From: Symbiodinium natans
Lineage: Eukaryota; Sar; Dinophyceae; Suessiales; Symbiodiniaceae
Direction: 5' to 3'
Assembly (NCBI GenBank): GCA_905221605.1
Contig: CAJNDS010002745.1
Coordinates: 1,704,203-1,768,202 of the forward strand
DNA: 64,000 bases
Below the pieces are notes generated by a model, which worked only from the letters and a program-made list of their open reading frames with translations, ran no database searches and was not told the origin of the DNA. Made by a program: the position numbers and the translations under genes. Each line of letters starts with the position of its first letter. Position 1 is the first letter of the stretch. This document shows, in pieces, positions 19,691 to 30,071 of the stretch.

Positions 19691-19699
19691 CTGCCGCTC

Positions 19700-20650
19700 A
19701 TCAGCATCGGCCGGAGCAGGAAGGTGAATGCGCCCGGTGAAATGTGCTTTGCGGCGGCGGCGGTGGGGGCGGCGCGGGGTGTGCTAGACCTGTCGGTTCA
19801 AACATGCCTGCAGAACCTCCCACCTGAGAGCACAGGCGAGACAGCGAATCATGGATTCTTGCGCCGCTGCGATTTCCACCGCCTAGGAAGTCTGCACGGC
19901 TCTGCAGGGCGCGCAAGGACTCTGGGCTGGCTCCACCATCCTTCCTGGCCCTGGCTACGTCTTGACCCTTCGGCAGCGCCGGGTCGCTGGTCGTCGCTGC
20001 GCGATTGCTTCCAGAAAACGGCTAGGCACCATCTGACCCACTCGCGCAAGCTGTGCTCGATGTTTGCGATGGATATTTTGTTGCCACCCACCAGCGTAAT
20101 CTGACTGGAACACGTGGCGCAGCAAGTCTGTCAAGCAAGCGCGCAAAGTCTCCTGGCTGGTAGAGCACCGAAGCATCCGTTTGGGGAAAAGGCGGGCGAG
20201 TGCCTTGATAGCGCCATTGCCGCAGATGGTCATGTGGGTAGGACTGAAGAAGAGAAGGCCGTCTGCCGTAGGCATAACATCCGACAAAACGTTTAAGGCG
20301 TGACAGGCAAGAAAATCTCCACAGCCCGGGACGTGCTTGGTCCATTGGTGAGGATGCGCAGGCTGTTCTTGGATCGCTGCAACAAGCAAGAATCCATCTC
20401 TGATTTACGCTTGGGGGGTCCTGCACCACATCGCCTATGTTGCGCTTAGCGTGCAGCACGTCTGCTACAGCTGGTTGCACTTGGTTTTGCCACGTTGCGT
20501 AAAAGTCATGTACGGCCGGTCTGCCCAGGCTGTTTCTATAGCTCGCAGTTGATTTGCGAGATCACGTGCTGGGGGCAGCGCAGCAGTCGGGTCGAAGGTA
20601 CAGCGGCCGGAACCGTGCAGGACTTGTGTCATTGCCGCCAGAACAGAAGG
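19700..20650 (-). pseudogene. Frameshifted coding relic, unknown protein
   Basis: Consecutive minus-strand segments look like one protein broken by frameshifts. Segment 1, about 20640-20520, gives D-P-T-A-A-L-P-P-A-R-D-L-A-N-Q-L-R-A-I-E. Segment 2, about 20510-20400, gives F-Y-A-T-W-Q-N-Q-V-Q-P-A-V-A-D-V-L-H-A-K. Segment 3, 20389-19955, is 144 codons and includes A-D-G-L-L-F-F-S-P-T-H-M-T-I-C-G-N-G. Segments around 19700-19960 remain open in two further frames and are proline/serine-rich. Either it is a true pseudogene or the assembly has small indels. I recognise no domain, and no start or stop can be assigned. Confidence 0.45.
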
Positions 20651-20747
20651 CCTAAGCTGGAATGCAGCCTAAACCATAAAACTCTAAACACCAAACCCTA
20701 AACCCTAAACCATTTCACAAGAAACAAAAGGCGGGTGCGATTGCACC

Positions 20748-21281
20748 AGGAACATGTTTGCCCACCTCGCTTTTCTCTGCTGCGGTCCAAGTATTTCAAG
20801 TGTTTTAATGGGTTGGGGAAACTCTCTGGAGTTTCCGAAACCCATTAAAACACTTGAAACACTTTTTCTGAAAGTGTTTCAAGTGCTCCAAGTGTTTTGA
20901 AAAACTTTTCTGGGGCAGAACCGTGTTTTGAACCACTTTTCTGGGCGGAAAACATGTTTCAGGTGTTTCAAGTGTTTGAAATATTTTAAGGGGTTGGTGA
21001 AACTCTCTGGAGTTTCCGAAACCCGTTAAAACACTTGAAACTTGAAACGCTTGAAACACTTTTCTGGGGGAGGACAGTGTTTCAAGTGTGTTGAAACACT
21101 TTTCTGAGGTAGAAAAGTGTTTTGAAACACTTTTCTGGGGGAGGAAAGTGTGTTGAAACACTTCTCTGGGGGAGAAAACTGTTTCAAGTATTTCAAGGGT
21201 GTTTTTGAATCACTTGAAACACTTGAAACGGTTATCTCTGGTAATAAAACACAGAGGATTACTCACATAGACGCTAAAGGT
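20748..21281. mobile_element. Foldback element family U, copy 2, expanded
   Basis: It holds multiple hairpin units of GTTTCAAGTGTTTTGAAACA and TTTTCTGGGGGAGGAAAGTG. Two nearly identical blocks (GGGTTGG(G/T)GAAACTCTCTGGAG..CGAAACCC) lie at about 20812 and 20992. The right end, CACAGAGGATTACTCACATA-GAC..TAAAGGTC, matches the right end of 16111-16401. It is larger because the interior minisatellite has expanded. The 118-codon minus frame here is repeat-derived. Confidence 0.65.
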
Positions 21282-21289
21282 CGTACGAA

Positions 21290-21480
21290 CATTGGGTTTA
21301 GGGTTTTACCTTGGTTTAGGGTTTAGGGTTTAGGGTTTAGGATTTAGGGTGGCTTACGGGGTTTATAGGGTTTTTGGGGTTTATTGGGTTTATAGGGTGT
21401 GTAGGATTTATAGGGTATGTAGGGTTTATGGGGTGTACAGGGTTTGGGGTTTATAGGGTTTAGGGTATGCATCAGTGTAC
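21290..21480. repeat. TTTAGGG grading into TTTATAGGG variants
   Basis: Canonical heptamers at 21310-21345, followed by GGGTTTATAGGGT and GTAGGGTTTATGGGGT words to about 21460. Confidence 0.85.
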
Positions 21481-22074
21481 GCGCGTAGGTCTAGGGACGC
21501 ACTCCCTATCGCACGCTTGCATAGCTCAGGAGCCCCACCCCCCACGCGTTCTATTCCCTTTCGGGCTCTATAGGCCTCCACACCCCACTAACAAAGAAGG
21601 CTTCTTGTTGTCATTCTCTCACTGTGCTAGCCGAGTCTGAACCTAAGTGTCATTTCCACATGCGTGGCCGGTGGCTGCGTGGACGTTTCCGTGGTCTGCG
21701 TGGCCCGGCTTATGGTCTCGTTTCACAGAATTACATGCTGATAGGGGCTCTGGTGCGTTTAGGGTGGTGGCCAAAACGCACTGAGCTCTTTTTCTCGGCG
21801 ATTCGCACTGTGCATCCCAGCTGGTCCAGGCCAAGTCCTGGTGGAGTTTCGACATGCTTCACTGGTTGTAAGGCGCTTTCGGAATCAGGGTCTATTTTGG
21901 ATTTAGGAAACCCTAAACCCTAAACCCTCTAAACCCTAAACCCTAAACCCTAACCCTAAACCCTAAAGCCTCCCGAGTCTAGGGTTTAGGGGCACGACCC
22001 AGGGCCTTCACGGCGCTGAGGGTTTAGGGCAGATGTGGACCTTCAGGGATTGGGGTTTTTGGTTTATGCAAAAC

Positions 22075-22600
22075 GCACTTCCCCCTTCCGCCCCCGCTCT
22101 TCCCCTCCCCTCCCCGTGCGTTTTGGGGGGCCTGCAAAACGCACCCCCCCCTTCCCCCTCTTTCCCCCCCCCCCCCCCGCCCCCCCCGCCCGTGCGTTTT
22201 GGAAGACCCCGCCTCCCCCCCCCCTTCCCTCTTCCCCCTCCCCCCTCCTACTTTTTGGACCTGCACCCCTCCAAGCAAAGCCCCCCCCACTTATTTGGTC
22301 TCAAGGCCTGCAAAACTGACTCCCCCCCCACCCGAGCAAAATGTGTTTTGGGGGTTGGGGGGGGGCTTTGCCTGGAGGGGTGCAGGGAAGGTTTTGCAGG
22401 TCAAAAAAGTAGGAGGGGGGAGGGGGAAGAGGGAAGGGGGGGAAGGGAGGCGAGGGGGGGGGGAGAACGCATGGGGGGGGAGGGGGGGGGGGGGGGGGGA
22501 GGGAGAAGGGGGGGGGAAGAGGGGGAAGGGGGGGTGCGTTTTGCAGGCCCCCCAAAACGCACGGGGGGGGAGGGGAAGAGCGGGGGCGGAAGGGGGAAGT
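22075..22600. repeat. Homopyrimidine/homopurine core of the palindrome with GTGCGTTTTG motifs
   Basis: Left half: runs of C and CCCTTCC. Right half: runs of G and GGGAAGG. AAAACGCAC/GTGCGTTTT recurs at about 22068, 22136, 22191 and, inverted, 22535 and 22553. Mirror-symmetric purine tracts of this length can form triplex or quadruplex DNA. Proline-rich or glycine-rich frames (for example 22033-22659) are composition artefacts. Confidence 0.8.
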
Positions 22601-22961
22601 GTAACCAAAAACCCCAATCTCTGAAGGTCCACATCTGCCCTAAACCCTCAACGCCGTGAAGGCCCTGGGTCGTGCCCCTAAACCCCTAGACTCGGGAGGC
22701 TTTAGGGTTTAGGGTTAGGGTTTAGGGTTTAGGGTTTAGAGGGTTTAGGGTTTAGGGTTTCCTAGATCCAAAATAGACCCTGATTCCGAAAGCGCCTTAC
22801 AACCAGTAAAGCATGTCGAAACTCCACCAGGACTTGGCCTGGACCAGCTGGGATGCACAGTGCGAATCGCCGACAAAAAGAGCTCAGTGCGTTTTGGCCA
22901 CCACCCTAAACGCACCAGAGCCCCTATCAGCATGTAATTCTGTGAAACGAGACCATAAGCC

Positions 22962-23175
22962 GCCCCTCCCTCCAGTCGCAAGCAAAGTGCGTTTTGGAAG
23001 TCCCGCCCTCTTCCTTTCTCCCTTACCTCCGTCCAGTTGCAAGCAAAGTGCGTTTTGGAAGGCCTCGAAAACGCACTGCTTCCTCCCACCCTCCAGTTGC
23101 AGCTCCAGTTGCAAGCAAAGTGCGTTTTGGAAGGCCTCGAAAACGCACTGCTTCCTCCCTCCCTCCCTCGGGTCC
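22962..23175. repeat. Tandem GTGCGTTTTGGAAG cassette inside the right arm
   Basis: CCAGTTGCAAGCAAAGTGCG, TTTTGGAAGGCCTCGAAAAC and GCACTGCTTCCTCCC occur twice in full with a diverged first unit, period about 65 bp. The block is absent from the left arm, so it arose after the palindrome. Confidence 0.8.
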
Positions 23176-23299
23176 CTAAAAAAACACATCCGTGGACAAT
23201 GGGGTCCGTGGACAGTTCCGTGGCCTGCGTGTACGGATGGTCTCCGTGGACAGACACTTGCGTGGATATGACACTTAGGTCTGAACCCAGACGGGCAAC

Positions 23300-23345
23300 A
23301 ACCAACAACCCTAAACCCTAAACCCCAAACCCTAAACACTAAACT
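23300..23345. repeat. Short CCCTAAA tract
   Basis: Five heptamers at the outer edge of the palindrome. Confidence 0.85.
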
Positions 23346-23379
23346 GTAGAGGCCGCAACCGGCCCCAGAAGCCACTAGA

Positions 23380-23501
23380 AGGCCCCTTTGGGTGTTTACG
23401 GAATTGGGGGGGTGCCTTATTGTGGGGTCCTTGTTGTAAGGGAATCCGACGATTTGGGACTCTATTGGGGGTCCCCCCATTTTCGTGAGGCCCCCTTTGA
23501 A
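23380..23501. mobile_element. Diverged element family T, copy 1
   Basis: TGCCTTATTGTGGGGTCCTT, GACTCTATTGGGGGTCC and ATTTTCGTG..GCCCCC match, in order, 28960-29075 (ACCTTATTGGGGTCCTCCTT, TTATTATCGTG). There are no clear terminal repeats, so it is low confidence as a mobile unit. Confidence 0.4.
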
Positions 23502-23591
23502 GTTTGAAGCCCTGAGTCCTCTTCCGAGAGGGTATCCCGCGGGTTCGGGGAAGAATGTCAGATTCCAGCATTAATGATGTTCACAGCATTA

Positions 23592-23703
23592 CTTGGTAGC
23601 CCAGCAACCATATTACAATAAGGGCACCCTTTTTGGGGTTGGTTTCTTCATAAAAGAACACAGAACCCGAAAAAAGTGTAAAGGGTACCACTGGGCTGCC
23701 AAG
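23592..23703. mobile_element. Hairpin family C, copy 3
   Basis: CTTGGTAGCCCAGCAACC and GGTACCACTGGGCTGCCAAG form 18-20 bp inverted ends. The interior has ATAAGGGCACCCTTTTTGG. This is the most symmetric copy of the family. Confidence 0.82.
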
Positions 23704-23824
23704 GATAATGATGTACAAGATTTACACAGCAGAAGCGAGCCCCCTCGGTTTTTGGATTCTGGACTCACGAAACGTGAGGCGGTGCATGAAAACGCCCAGG
23801 CTGGCAGGGGCTCTGGGTTAAGGA

Positions 23825-24100
23825 TACGAACCCCCCAAAATCCCCTAAACCCTAAACCCAACACCCTAAACCCTAAACCCTAAACCCTAAACCCTAAACC
23901 CTAAAACCCTAAACCCTAAACCCTAACATGCAACCCCAAATCCAATTCAGACCCTTCAAGACTCCAAATGCTGAGGCTTTAGGGCTTTAGGGTTTGAACC
24001 CCAAACCCCTAAACCCTAAACCCAATATCCCTCAACCCTAAACCCTAAACCCTAAACCCAATATCCCTAATCCCTAAACCCTAAACCCTAAACAAATAAA
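23825..24100. repeat. CCCTAAA tracts
   Basis: Tracts at 23845-23927 and 24000-24095, with a short TTTAGGG word between (about 23980). A CCCAATATCCCT variant is repeated. Confidence 0.9.
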
Positions 24101-24175
24101 CGCTGCGCAAAGGGAGCCGAAGGGGCGTGTCGAAGCTGAGGCCGTGGAAGAAGCAAAGACCTGGCCGAGATTGAT

Positions 24176-24400
24176 TAGGGTTTAGGGTTTAGGGTTTAGG
24201 GTTTAGGGTTTAGGGTTTAGGGTTTAGGGTTTAGGGTTTAGGGTTTAGGGTTTAGGGTTTAGGGTTTAGGGTTTAGGGTTTAGGGTTTAGGGTTTAGGGT
24301 TAGGGTTCAGGGTTTAGGGTTTATAGGGTTTAGGGTATAGGGTTTAGGGTTTAGGGTCTAGGGTCTAGGGCTTAGGGTTTGTGGGGTTTTGGGGTTCAGG
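24176..24400. repeat. Longest near-perfect TTTAGGG array
   Basis: About 18 uninterrupted perfect heptamers (24176-24300), then degenerate units to 24400. The low decay suggests this tract is younger than most. Confidence 0.95.
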
Positions 24401-24479
24401 GTTGACACGGACTTGGAGCCAAGGCGATCAACATAAGTGAAACAGCTGATTCTTAGAGTTTAGGGCTTGGGGGAAGAGT

Positions 24480-25320
24480 TTATTTAGGGTTTAGGGTTTA
24501 GGCTTTGGGTCTTCAAGCGAAGGCCCGAATCTCCAAGATGAGTGTCCCTGTGCCAGTGGAGCTTCTGCAAGGTCCTGCGCACAGAAATGACGTAGGGTTT
24601 GGCTCATACACGAACAGACTTTGAAATGAGCCCCATCACCTTCCCAAACCCCAAACCATGAAACCCTAAACGCAAAATCCCAAGCGCGTTCGGGTCTAGA
24701 GGGATGCATTTCCCGAGCCCTGAACCCCAAACCCCAATCCCCCAAACCGAAGAGGTTTGGTGCTTTTTAGTGCCTGCGTCCTTGGACTGCAGGCCTTACC
24801 CTAACCCCTCCCCAAACCCTAGCCTATAACCCTAAACCCTAGGCCCCCTAAACCCTAAACCCTAAACCCTAAACCCTAAACCCTAAACCCTAAACCTTAA
24901 GGCCCTCTCTAAAGCCCCTAGGAACCGAGGCCTCGAAGGAGGGAGATGGCGACCGGCACAGAGGACGCGAAGAGGAGGGTCTTCCCGCCAGAGCGATCCC
25001 ACACCTGGCCCCGTTGTTGAAACCCTAAACCCTAAACCCTAAACCCTAAACCCTAAACCCTAAACCCTAAACCCTAAACCCTAAACCCTAAACCCTAATT
25101 TGTTTTCGGTGTTTAGGGTTTTAAGGGTTCTAGGGGTTTAGGGTGTTAGGGATTTTGGGTTTTGGGGCTTTGGGATTTTAAGGTTTTAGGGTTTTAGAGC
25201 TTTAGGCTTTTGGGGTTTGCTTTTCGGAGTGTGATCGGGCTTCCCAGGCGCTTTCTAGGGCATGGCCTCCATCCTCAAGGGTTTAGGGTTTAGGGTTTAG
25301 GGTTTAGGGTTTAGGGTAAC
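24480..25320. repeat. Telomere-like tracts in alternating orientation
   Basis: TTTAGGG at 24484-24510, CCCTAAA at 24833-24895 and 25021-25098, degenerate TTTAGGG/TTTTAGGG at 25100-25215, and TTTAGGG at 25280-25318. The spacer 24900-25020 is GC-rich and unique. No gene is seen. Confidence 0.88.
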
Positions 25321-25397
25321 CCAGGCTCTTGAAGCTTAGGTTTTGGGGGTTTTCCGTTATCTAGGACCAGGAACTCCAGGGGCGTAAGGTCGCCAGA

Positions 25398-25800
25398 GAG
25401 AAAAAGAGAGAGGCAGAGAGAGAGAGAGAGAGAGTTTAACGTTCAGCGTGTATGGCCAACTCTATCGCTCTTCACTCACAGAACGCAGGATCTGTGTTCC
25501 TGGTTTTGCTGAGAGTATAAAGTGTGAGTGGAATATGGCGTGTCCGCTTTTTTGTGGGGGAGGGGGTACGGATACTACACTGCCCACCCCGCCAGTCGAG
25601 CAAAGAAGCACACTTTCCCACACGTGGCATCCCCCTCCCGGTGTAAACCCTAAGGTTTAGGGTTTAGGGTTTGGGGTTTAGGGTTTTTCACACAAAGGCA
25701 CACACCCAAACCAGGGCGGTGCGACCCAACCCCTAGACCCCGAACCCCAACTCACACCGGACACCCAAACCCCAAATAACCCAAAAGCCCAGACCCCAAG
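25398..25800. other. GA microsatellite and unique spacer
   Basis: A GA run at 25398-25434, then about 200 unique bases with a 70-codon plus frame (25448-25660) that I cannot support. A TTTAGGG tract follows at 25653-25690. Confidence 0.55.
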
Positions 25801-25815
25801 TCCTAAAACCCAAAC

Positions 25816-25848
25816 TCCCCCCCCCCCCCCCCCCCAAAAAAAAAAAAA
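25816..25848. repeat. Poly(C)-poly(A) junction tract
   Basis: About 20 C followed directly by 13 A. The same C-then-A composite recurs at 26864-26905, 31830-31895, 35105-35139 and 50092-50126, always in this orientation on plus. Confidence 0.9.
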
Positions 25849-26640
25849 CCTTAAACCCCCCTAGACCCCCTGACCAAACGAAAGAACAAAAGCGATCGGA
25901 GTATCGGCACCTTGTACCTGGAAGGGCTCGACACCTGAGTACTGGGTCTGGGCTTGTTGGCGGGTTCTTAGGGTTTAGGGCTTCAAGGGCTTTATGGGTT
26001 TTCGGCCCCAAACCCAAAACCCTATAAATCCTAGACCCCAAACCCCTAAACCCCTAAGGCCCTAAACCCTACAACCCTGTTTAGGGTGCAGGGGTTCGAG
26101 GGCTTAGGGCTTATAGGGGTTTAGGGTTCGGGCCAAGGGCCAAACGTATTAGGGTGAGCCACATTTGGGATTGATCTAGTCACTGCGTTCCCTGGCGGCT
26201 TCGAAAAGAACAGAAGCAGCCGATTGCTCTTCCTTCCATGTTTTTTGAAGTTCACCATCAACCCCAAACGCCCTAAACCCCTTACAACCAACAAAGCAAA
26301 CAGACTGTGCCTCTGAGAATCATAGGCTGACACGCAAGGGTCCCATGCAATGGGCGCAGGCGTACCCTAAACCCTCAACCATCAGATAGGGAACACGTGT
26401 CTTCCTCAAGTGAGCCATTTAGGAATCGAAGATCGGGGCCCACCAGGTCATGATTCAAACTGTTGCGGGCTTAGGGTTGTTCAGTGCTTGTGGGGAATAG
26501 CTCCCTGGGCATTCTATTTCTCTCTGACATGTCGAATGATCTTCATCTAGGTTGGCCCTAAGTAAGATCCCTTAAACCCAACATCGGCAATTATGAAATG
26601 GTAAATGTTCCAAGTACCTCAACACAACCCTACGGTACGG
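25849..26640. other. Degenerate telomere-like words and unique sequence
   Basis: Scattered CCCTAAA/TTTAGGG words to about 26130, then unique sequence. A minus-strand frame (26121-26333, 70 aa) is open without recognisable features. I see no reliable gene. Confidence 0.4.
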
Positions 26641-26804
26641 TCCTTTGCTAGTAAGGCTTCCCTTGTTTAGCTGCTTTTGGATGGGGCGCCTAATGTGCTT
26701 CGTAGGCGTCCAGTATCCAAGAAGCCATAAAGTTTGTTTTTGCAAAAAGGATTTGGGTTTAGGGTTTGGCGTCTACTTGATATGCTTAGAGGTAATAGGG
26801 TCTT

Positions 26805-26905
26805 CCCCCCCCCCCCCCCCCCCCCCCCATTATCATTATCATTTGACGGTCCTGTACAAACCCCCCCGCCCCGTCCCCAACCCCCCCCCCCCCCGAAAAA
26901 AAAAA
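26805..26905. repeat. Poly(C) runs and poly(C)-poly(A) tract
   Basis: 24 C at 26805-26828, a short ATTATCATTATCATT linker, then a C-rich run ending in about 10 A at 26905. Confidence 0.88.
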
Positions 26906-27249
26906 TACTAATAATAATAACAACAAAGGGATGAATATGACAACACGTGTACCCGAGAAGCTTAGAGCTTTCTCTACTCTACTCGGCTACTACGGTTCAG
27001 ACCTCAGGGCAACCTTACTTTGGAGTAGACCCTGGAAAACAAGTCTATACGTTTAGGTATCAGCAGCTAAAATAGGCACCCAGAACCAAAAAAGCACTGA
27101 AGCTAGTTCTCCAAAACCCAGGAAATCTGAGTCCTCCCGCCAGGTCCATCAATCGCCCCACGCGAAGCATGGACGCCACGTACTCGTCACCTTCAGCGGA
27201 GCCGTGGTGTTTATCGGAATCCAGCACCGGTCTTGTTGAAGACAAGATG

Positions 27250-27560
27250 CCCAACCCTAAACCCTACGCCCTACACCCTAAACCCTAAACCTAAACCCTA
27301 AACCCTAACCCTAAACCCTCAACCCTAAACCCTAACCCTAAACCCTGCAATCCCTGGAGGCAGCCAGGAACCTTAAGGAGGCTCTTGGGAGCCCCTGGGG
27401 AATATTCGGGAGTGTTGAGGCACATTGGGTTCCCTTTTGCCCGAAACACTAACACATTTCCCTAAACCCTAAACCCTAAACCCTAAACCCTAAACCCTAA
27501 ACCCTAAACCCTAAACCCTAAACCCTAAACCCTAAACCCTAAACCCTAAACCCTAAACCC
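27250..27560. repeat. CCCTAAA tracts
   Basis: A tract with CCCTAACCCTAAA slips at 27262-27345 and a long near-perfect one at 27460-27560. They are separated by a 110-base spacer. The minus frame at 27060-27254 just upstream is unsupported. Confidence 0.93.
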
Positions 27561-27769
27561 AAACTTCGGCCCGCACATGTTGTGCAGCAGCTGGTTTGGT
27601 TTGTTTTTTGTGTTCTTTCGCTGCGTTTTTCAGCAAGGTTTGAACGCTTCCATCACCGAAGCCATGAGACGCCTTGGCTCTACGAGTTGTGCACTTCCAT
27701 ACAAAAACTAATCGGCGTGCAAGGCTATACCCTAAACAGGGAAACCTCAATCCCAGACTTGCTGCCAGC

Positions 27770-28130
27770 AACCCTAAACCCTGAACCCTGAACCCTCAAC
27801 AGAAAAACCCTAAACCCTAAACCCTAACCCCTAAACCCCAAACCCTAAACTCCCGGGGGACCCCACTGAGAAGCAGGTGTCGCGGCTCCAAGCCGGCACC
27901 TGAGTTTGGTGGCTCTTGTACATGTCTATACCTACGCACAGGCCTACATACGTACGTAGATAGCCATATATGTATATATATATGTACATATATATACATA
28001 CACTTATATATATATATATATAGAGCTTTTTGTCTAGGCAAATTGTGTATATATATATATGTATATTCATAAACTTATATGGTTTTTCTCTATATAGACA
28101 TACATGTATATGTCTATAAACAGAATGTAA
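27770..28130. repeat. Telomere-like tract plus TATA/TACATA microsatellite
   Basis: CCCTAAA words at 27772-27852, then ATATATAC/TATATG microsatellite at 27940-28125. The 135-codon minus frame across this block (I-Y-I-Y-I-H-I) is repeat-derived. Confidence 0.88.
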
Positions 28131-28250
28131 CAGATAGGTAGGGGTTGATGGTTGGTTGCGCTTCTGCGAGAAGTCGTAACCAGGGTGCACGGGCGCCTGG
28201 GATCCTAAGCCCAAAAAGCCCAAAACCTTATAGGTCATAAGCCCTAAACC

Positions 28251-28349
28251 TTGGGATGGCCCCCCTTATACTAACAGCTCTTAATGACATTATTTGTAGT
28301 GCGTACTAGAATCCCTAGTAAGGACTGTTTAGAAGGGGGAACATCCCAA
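28251..28349. mobile_element. Hairpin family B, copy 2
   Basis: TTGGGATGGCCCCCCTTATA and AGAAGGGGGAACATCCCAA form the ends. TAACAGCTCTTAATGA and CTAGTAAGGACTGTTTA form the inner pair. 99 bp, matching 3614-3707. Confidence 0.75.
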
Positions 28350-28439
28350 GCCCTATAAGCCCTACTTCCTAAAGTCATTCCCTATCTTCGAAGAATGAAT
28401 CCTGGCCCCCTTTGGCCTGTTTGTATCGTGTTTGAGGGT

Positions 28440-28930
28440 TAAGGAATTGGGGTTGGGGTTTGGGGTTTAGAGTTTACGGCTTGTAGAAGTGTTCTGAAAA
28501 GCTTAGGACATTCGGATATCAATCAAAGAGCAGTTGCTTTTGATGACCCTGGGAAAAGAAGGGACCATTCCCGCAGGAAGAAAAGCATTCCACTGAAGGG
28601 GGGGGGGGGGAGCAGAACCTAAACCCTAAACTCTAAGCCCTAAACCCTCAAGCCCCCCGCCCCTGTAACTTGAAATTATTAAGAAAAACAAAACAAACAC
28701 TCTTCGAAACTTTCCCCGAACCTGAACCCTCAACAATCTCAACAAACCTAAACCCTGGAATTTCAACCGTGAACCCGCGCATTTTGTCCTTACTCTGCGC
28801 ATCTTTTGCCGTCCGCCGCCGCGAGCCCGTGCGCCGGTACCAGGCGAGCTCAGCATCAAGATACCTGGGAAAGCGTCCTAAACCCTAAGCCCTAAACCCT
28901 CAACCCTAAACCCAAATACCCTCCGACGAG
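28440..28930. other. Unique spacer with CCCTAAA words
   Basis: A G run at 28600-28612, CCCTAAA words at 28614-28650 and 28878-28915, and frames on both strands at 28626-28888 with no recognisable content. Confidence 0.4.
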
Positions 28931-28959
28931 AGTGCAGAGTCTGGGGTTTAATGCCAGAT

Positions 28960-29075
28960 CCATAATGTGGGGGTTTTGCGATATTAGGGGTTACCTTATT
29001 GGGGTCCTCCTTATCAGAGGATGCTACCAAATATGGGGGTCAAGATTACGGGTCCCTTATTATCGTGCCGCCCTC
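28960..29075. mobile_element. Diverged element family T, copy 2
   Basis: GGGTTACCTTATTGGGGTCC, CAAATATGGGGGTC and CCCTTATTATCGTG occur in the same order as 23380-23501. Confidence 0.4.
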
Positions 29076-29279
29076 CGATGCTGCGGTCTGAGGATGTATA
29101 AGAATTCGAGGTTGAGTCTACCCATGACGCAGATTAAGTTCCTTGGGAGTTGAACTTGGGTATCTTGTGTTCTACATGAAGGTTCATTGGGTTCTTTTAA
29201 GTATTGTTCGAAGTACCCTAGACAAGGTTGTGACCTGTTCAAAAAGGGGGTTGCCCTTCACAAGTACCCTGAACTGGGA

Positions 29280-29790
29280 CTCAGAGTTGGGTTCAGGGTT
29301 TGGGGTTTGGGGTTTAGGGGTTTGGGGTTCAGGGTTTAGGGTTTAGGGTTGCGGGTTTCGGTTAGGGTTCAGGTTGATTCCGTTTTTCTAGGGCTTGGGT
29401 TCCCTTCTATGATTATACACCTTTGAACCTTTTGGAGGTTCATGGGCCATGGCACAGTGCCCAATCCCCCTCCTCCAGATGTCTCGGGCCATCTCTCGCA
29501 CCGTAGCCTGGCGGTTTAGGGTTTAGGGTTTCGGGTTTAGGGTTTAGGGATACTCATACAGCTTTTGCAGTAGTTCAGGGTTCAGGGTTCCGACTTTTTG
29601 TTTTATCTGGAGGCAGGGTGCATGCCTTTGAGAAAGCATTCACCTGCTCGTCGCTCCGCACCTCTCAAGCCGAACCCTTGCTGCCCTAAAGCCTCAGCTA
29701 CTTGGGGTGCATGGGGTTTAGGGGGTTTAGGGTTTAGGGTTTAGGGTTTAGGGTTTAGGGTTTAGGGTTTAGGGTTTAGGGTTTAGCATA
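29280..29790. repeat. TTTAGGG tracts
   Basis: Degenerate at 29290-29370, short at 29514-29550, and a clean ten-unit tract at 29714-29786. The spacers are unique. Confidence 0.9.
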
Positions 29791-29962
29791 AAACCCTCAA
29801 CCCTGAAGCGCCCTATGACCCTGCATCAAATACCCCGAACCAAAAACCTGAAACCCTGAGCCCTGATGCCCTAAGTCCAAAAACTTAAGCGTGAAAGATG
29901 CCGCCAAGGCCCGGGGCCCCAGCGCCCCCCACCGAAGAAAGCATTAATGCACGCAAACCTAA

Positions 29963-30071
29963 CTTGGAGGTTCATGGGTACTTATAGGTGCTTAGGTGGG
30001 GTATCCATGCTTGTAACCTTACTTAGGGCATCTATAACCCTACTTGTAAGTCATTACCCACGAATCTGCAA
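29963..30071. mobile_element. Hairpin family E, copy 1
   Basis: CTTGGAGGTTCATGGGTACT on the left pairs with ATTACCCACGAATCTGCAA on the right. The interior has repeated CTTATAGG/ACTTGTAA words. It is related to 48576-48745 and 52090-52243. Confidence 0.6.

Larger units (their letters stand above)
21630..23290. repeat. Large imperfect palindrome
   Basis: The sequence from about 21707 to 22333 reappears inverted at 22335-22961, centred near 22334. Recognisable pairs include GGCTTATGGTCTCGTTTCAC / its complement at 22945-22961, the TTTAGGG tract (21905-21967 and 22682-22763), and AGATGTGGACCTTCAG (22031 and 22632). An outer pair, GTCTGAACCTAAGTGTCAT at 21634 and its complement near 23266-23285, shows that the original arms were longer. 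An extra 200-bp block (22962-23170) was inserted in the right arm. Long open frames in the arms are mostly mirror images of each other. Confidence 0.85.

Noticed and set aside
22033-22659. 208-codon frame in the palindrome core
   Set aside because: It is made of poly-Pro and poly-Gly from homopyrimidine/homopurine DNA, with equally long frames on the other strand.
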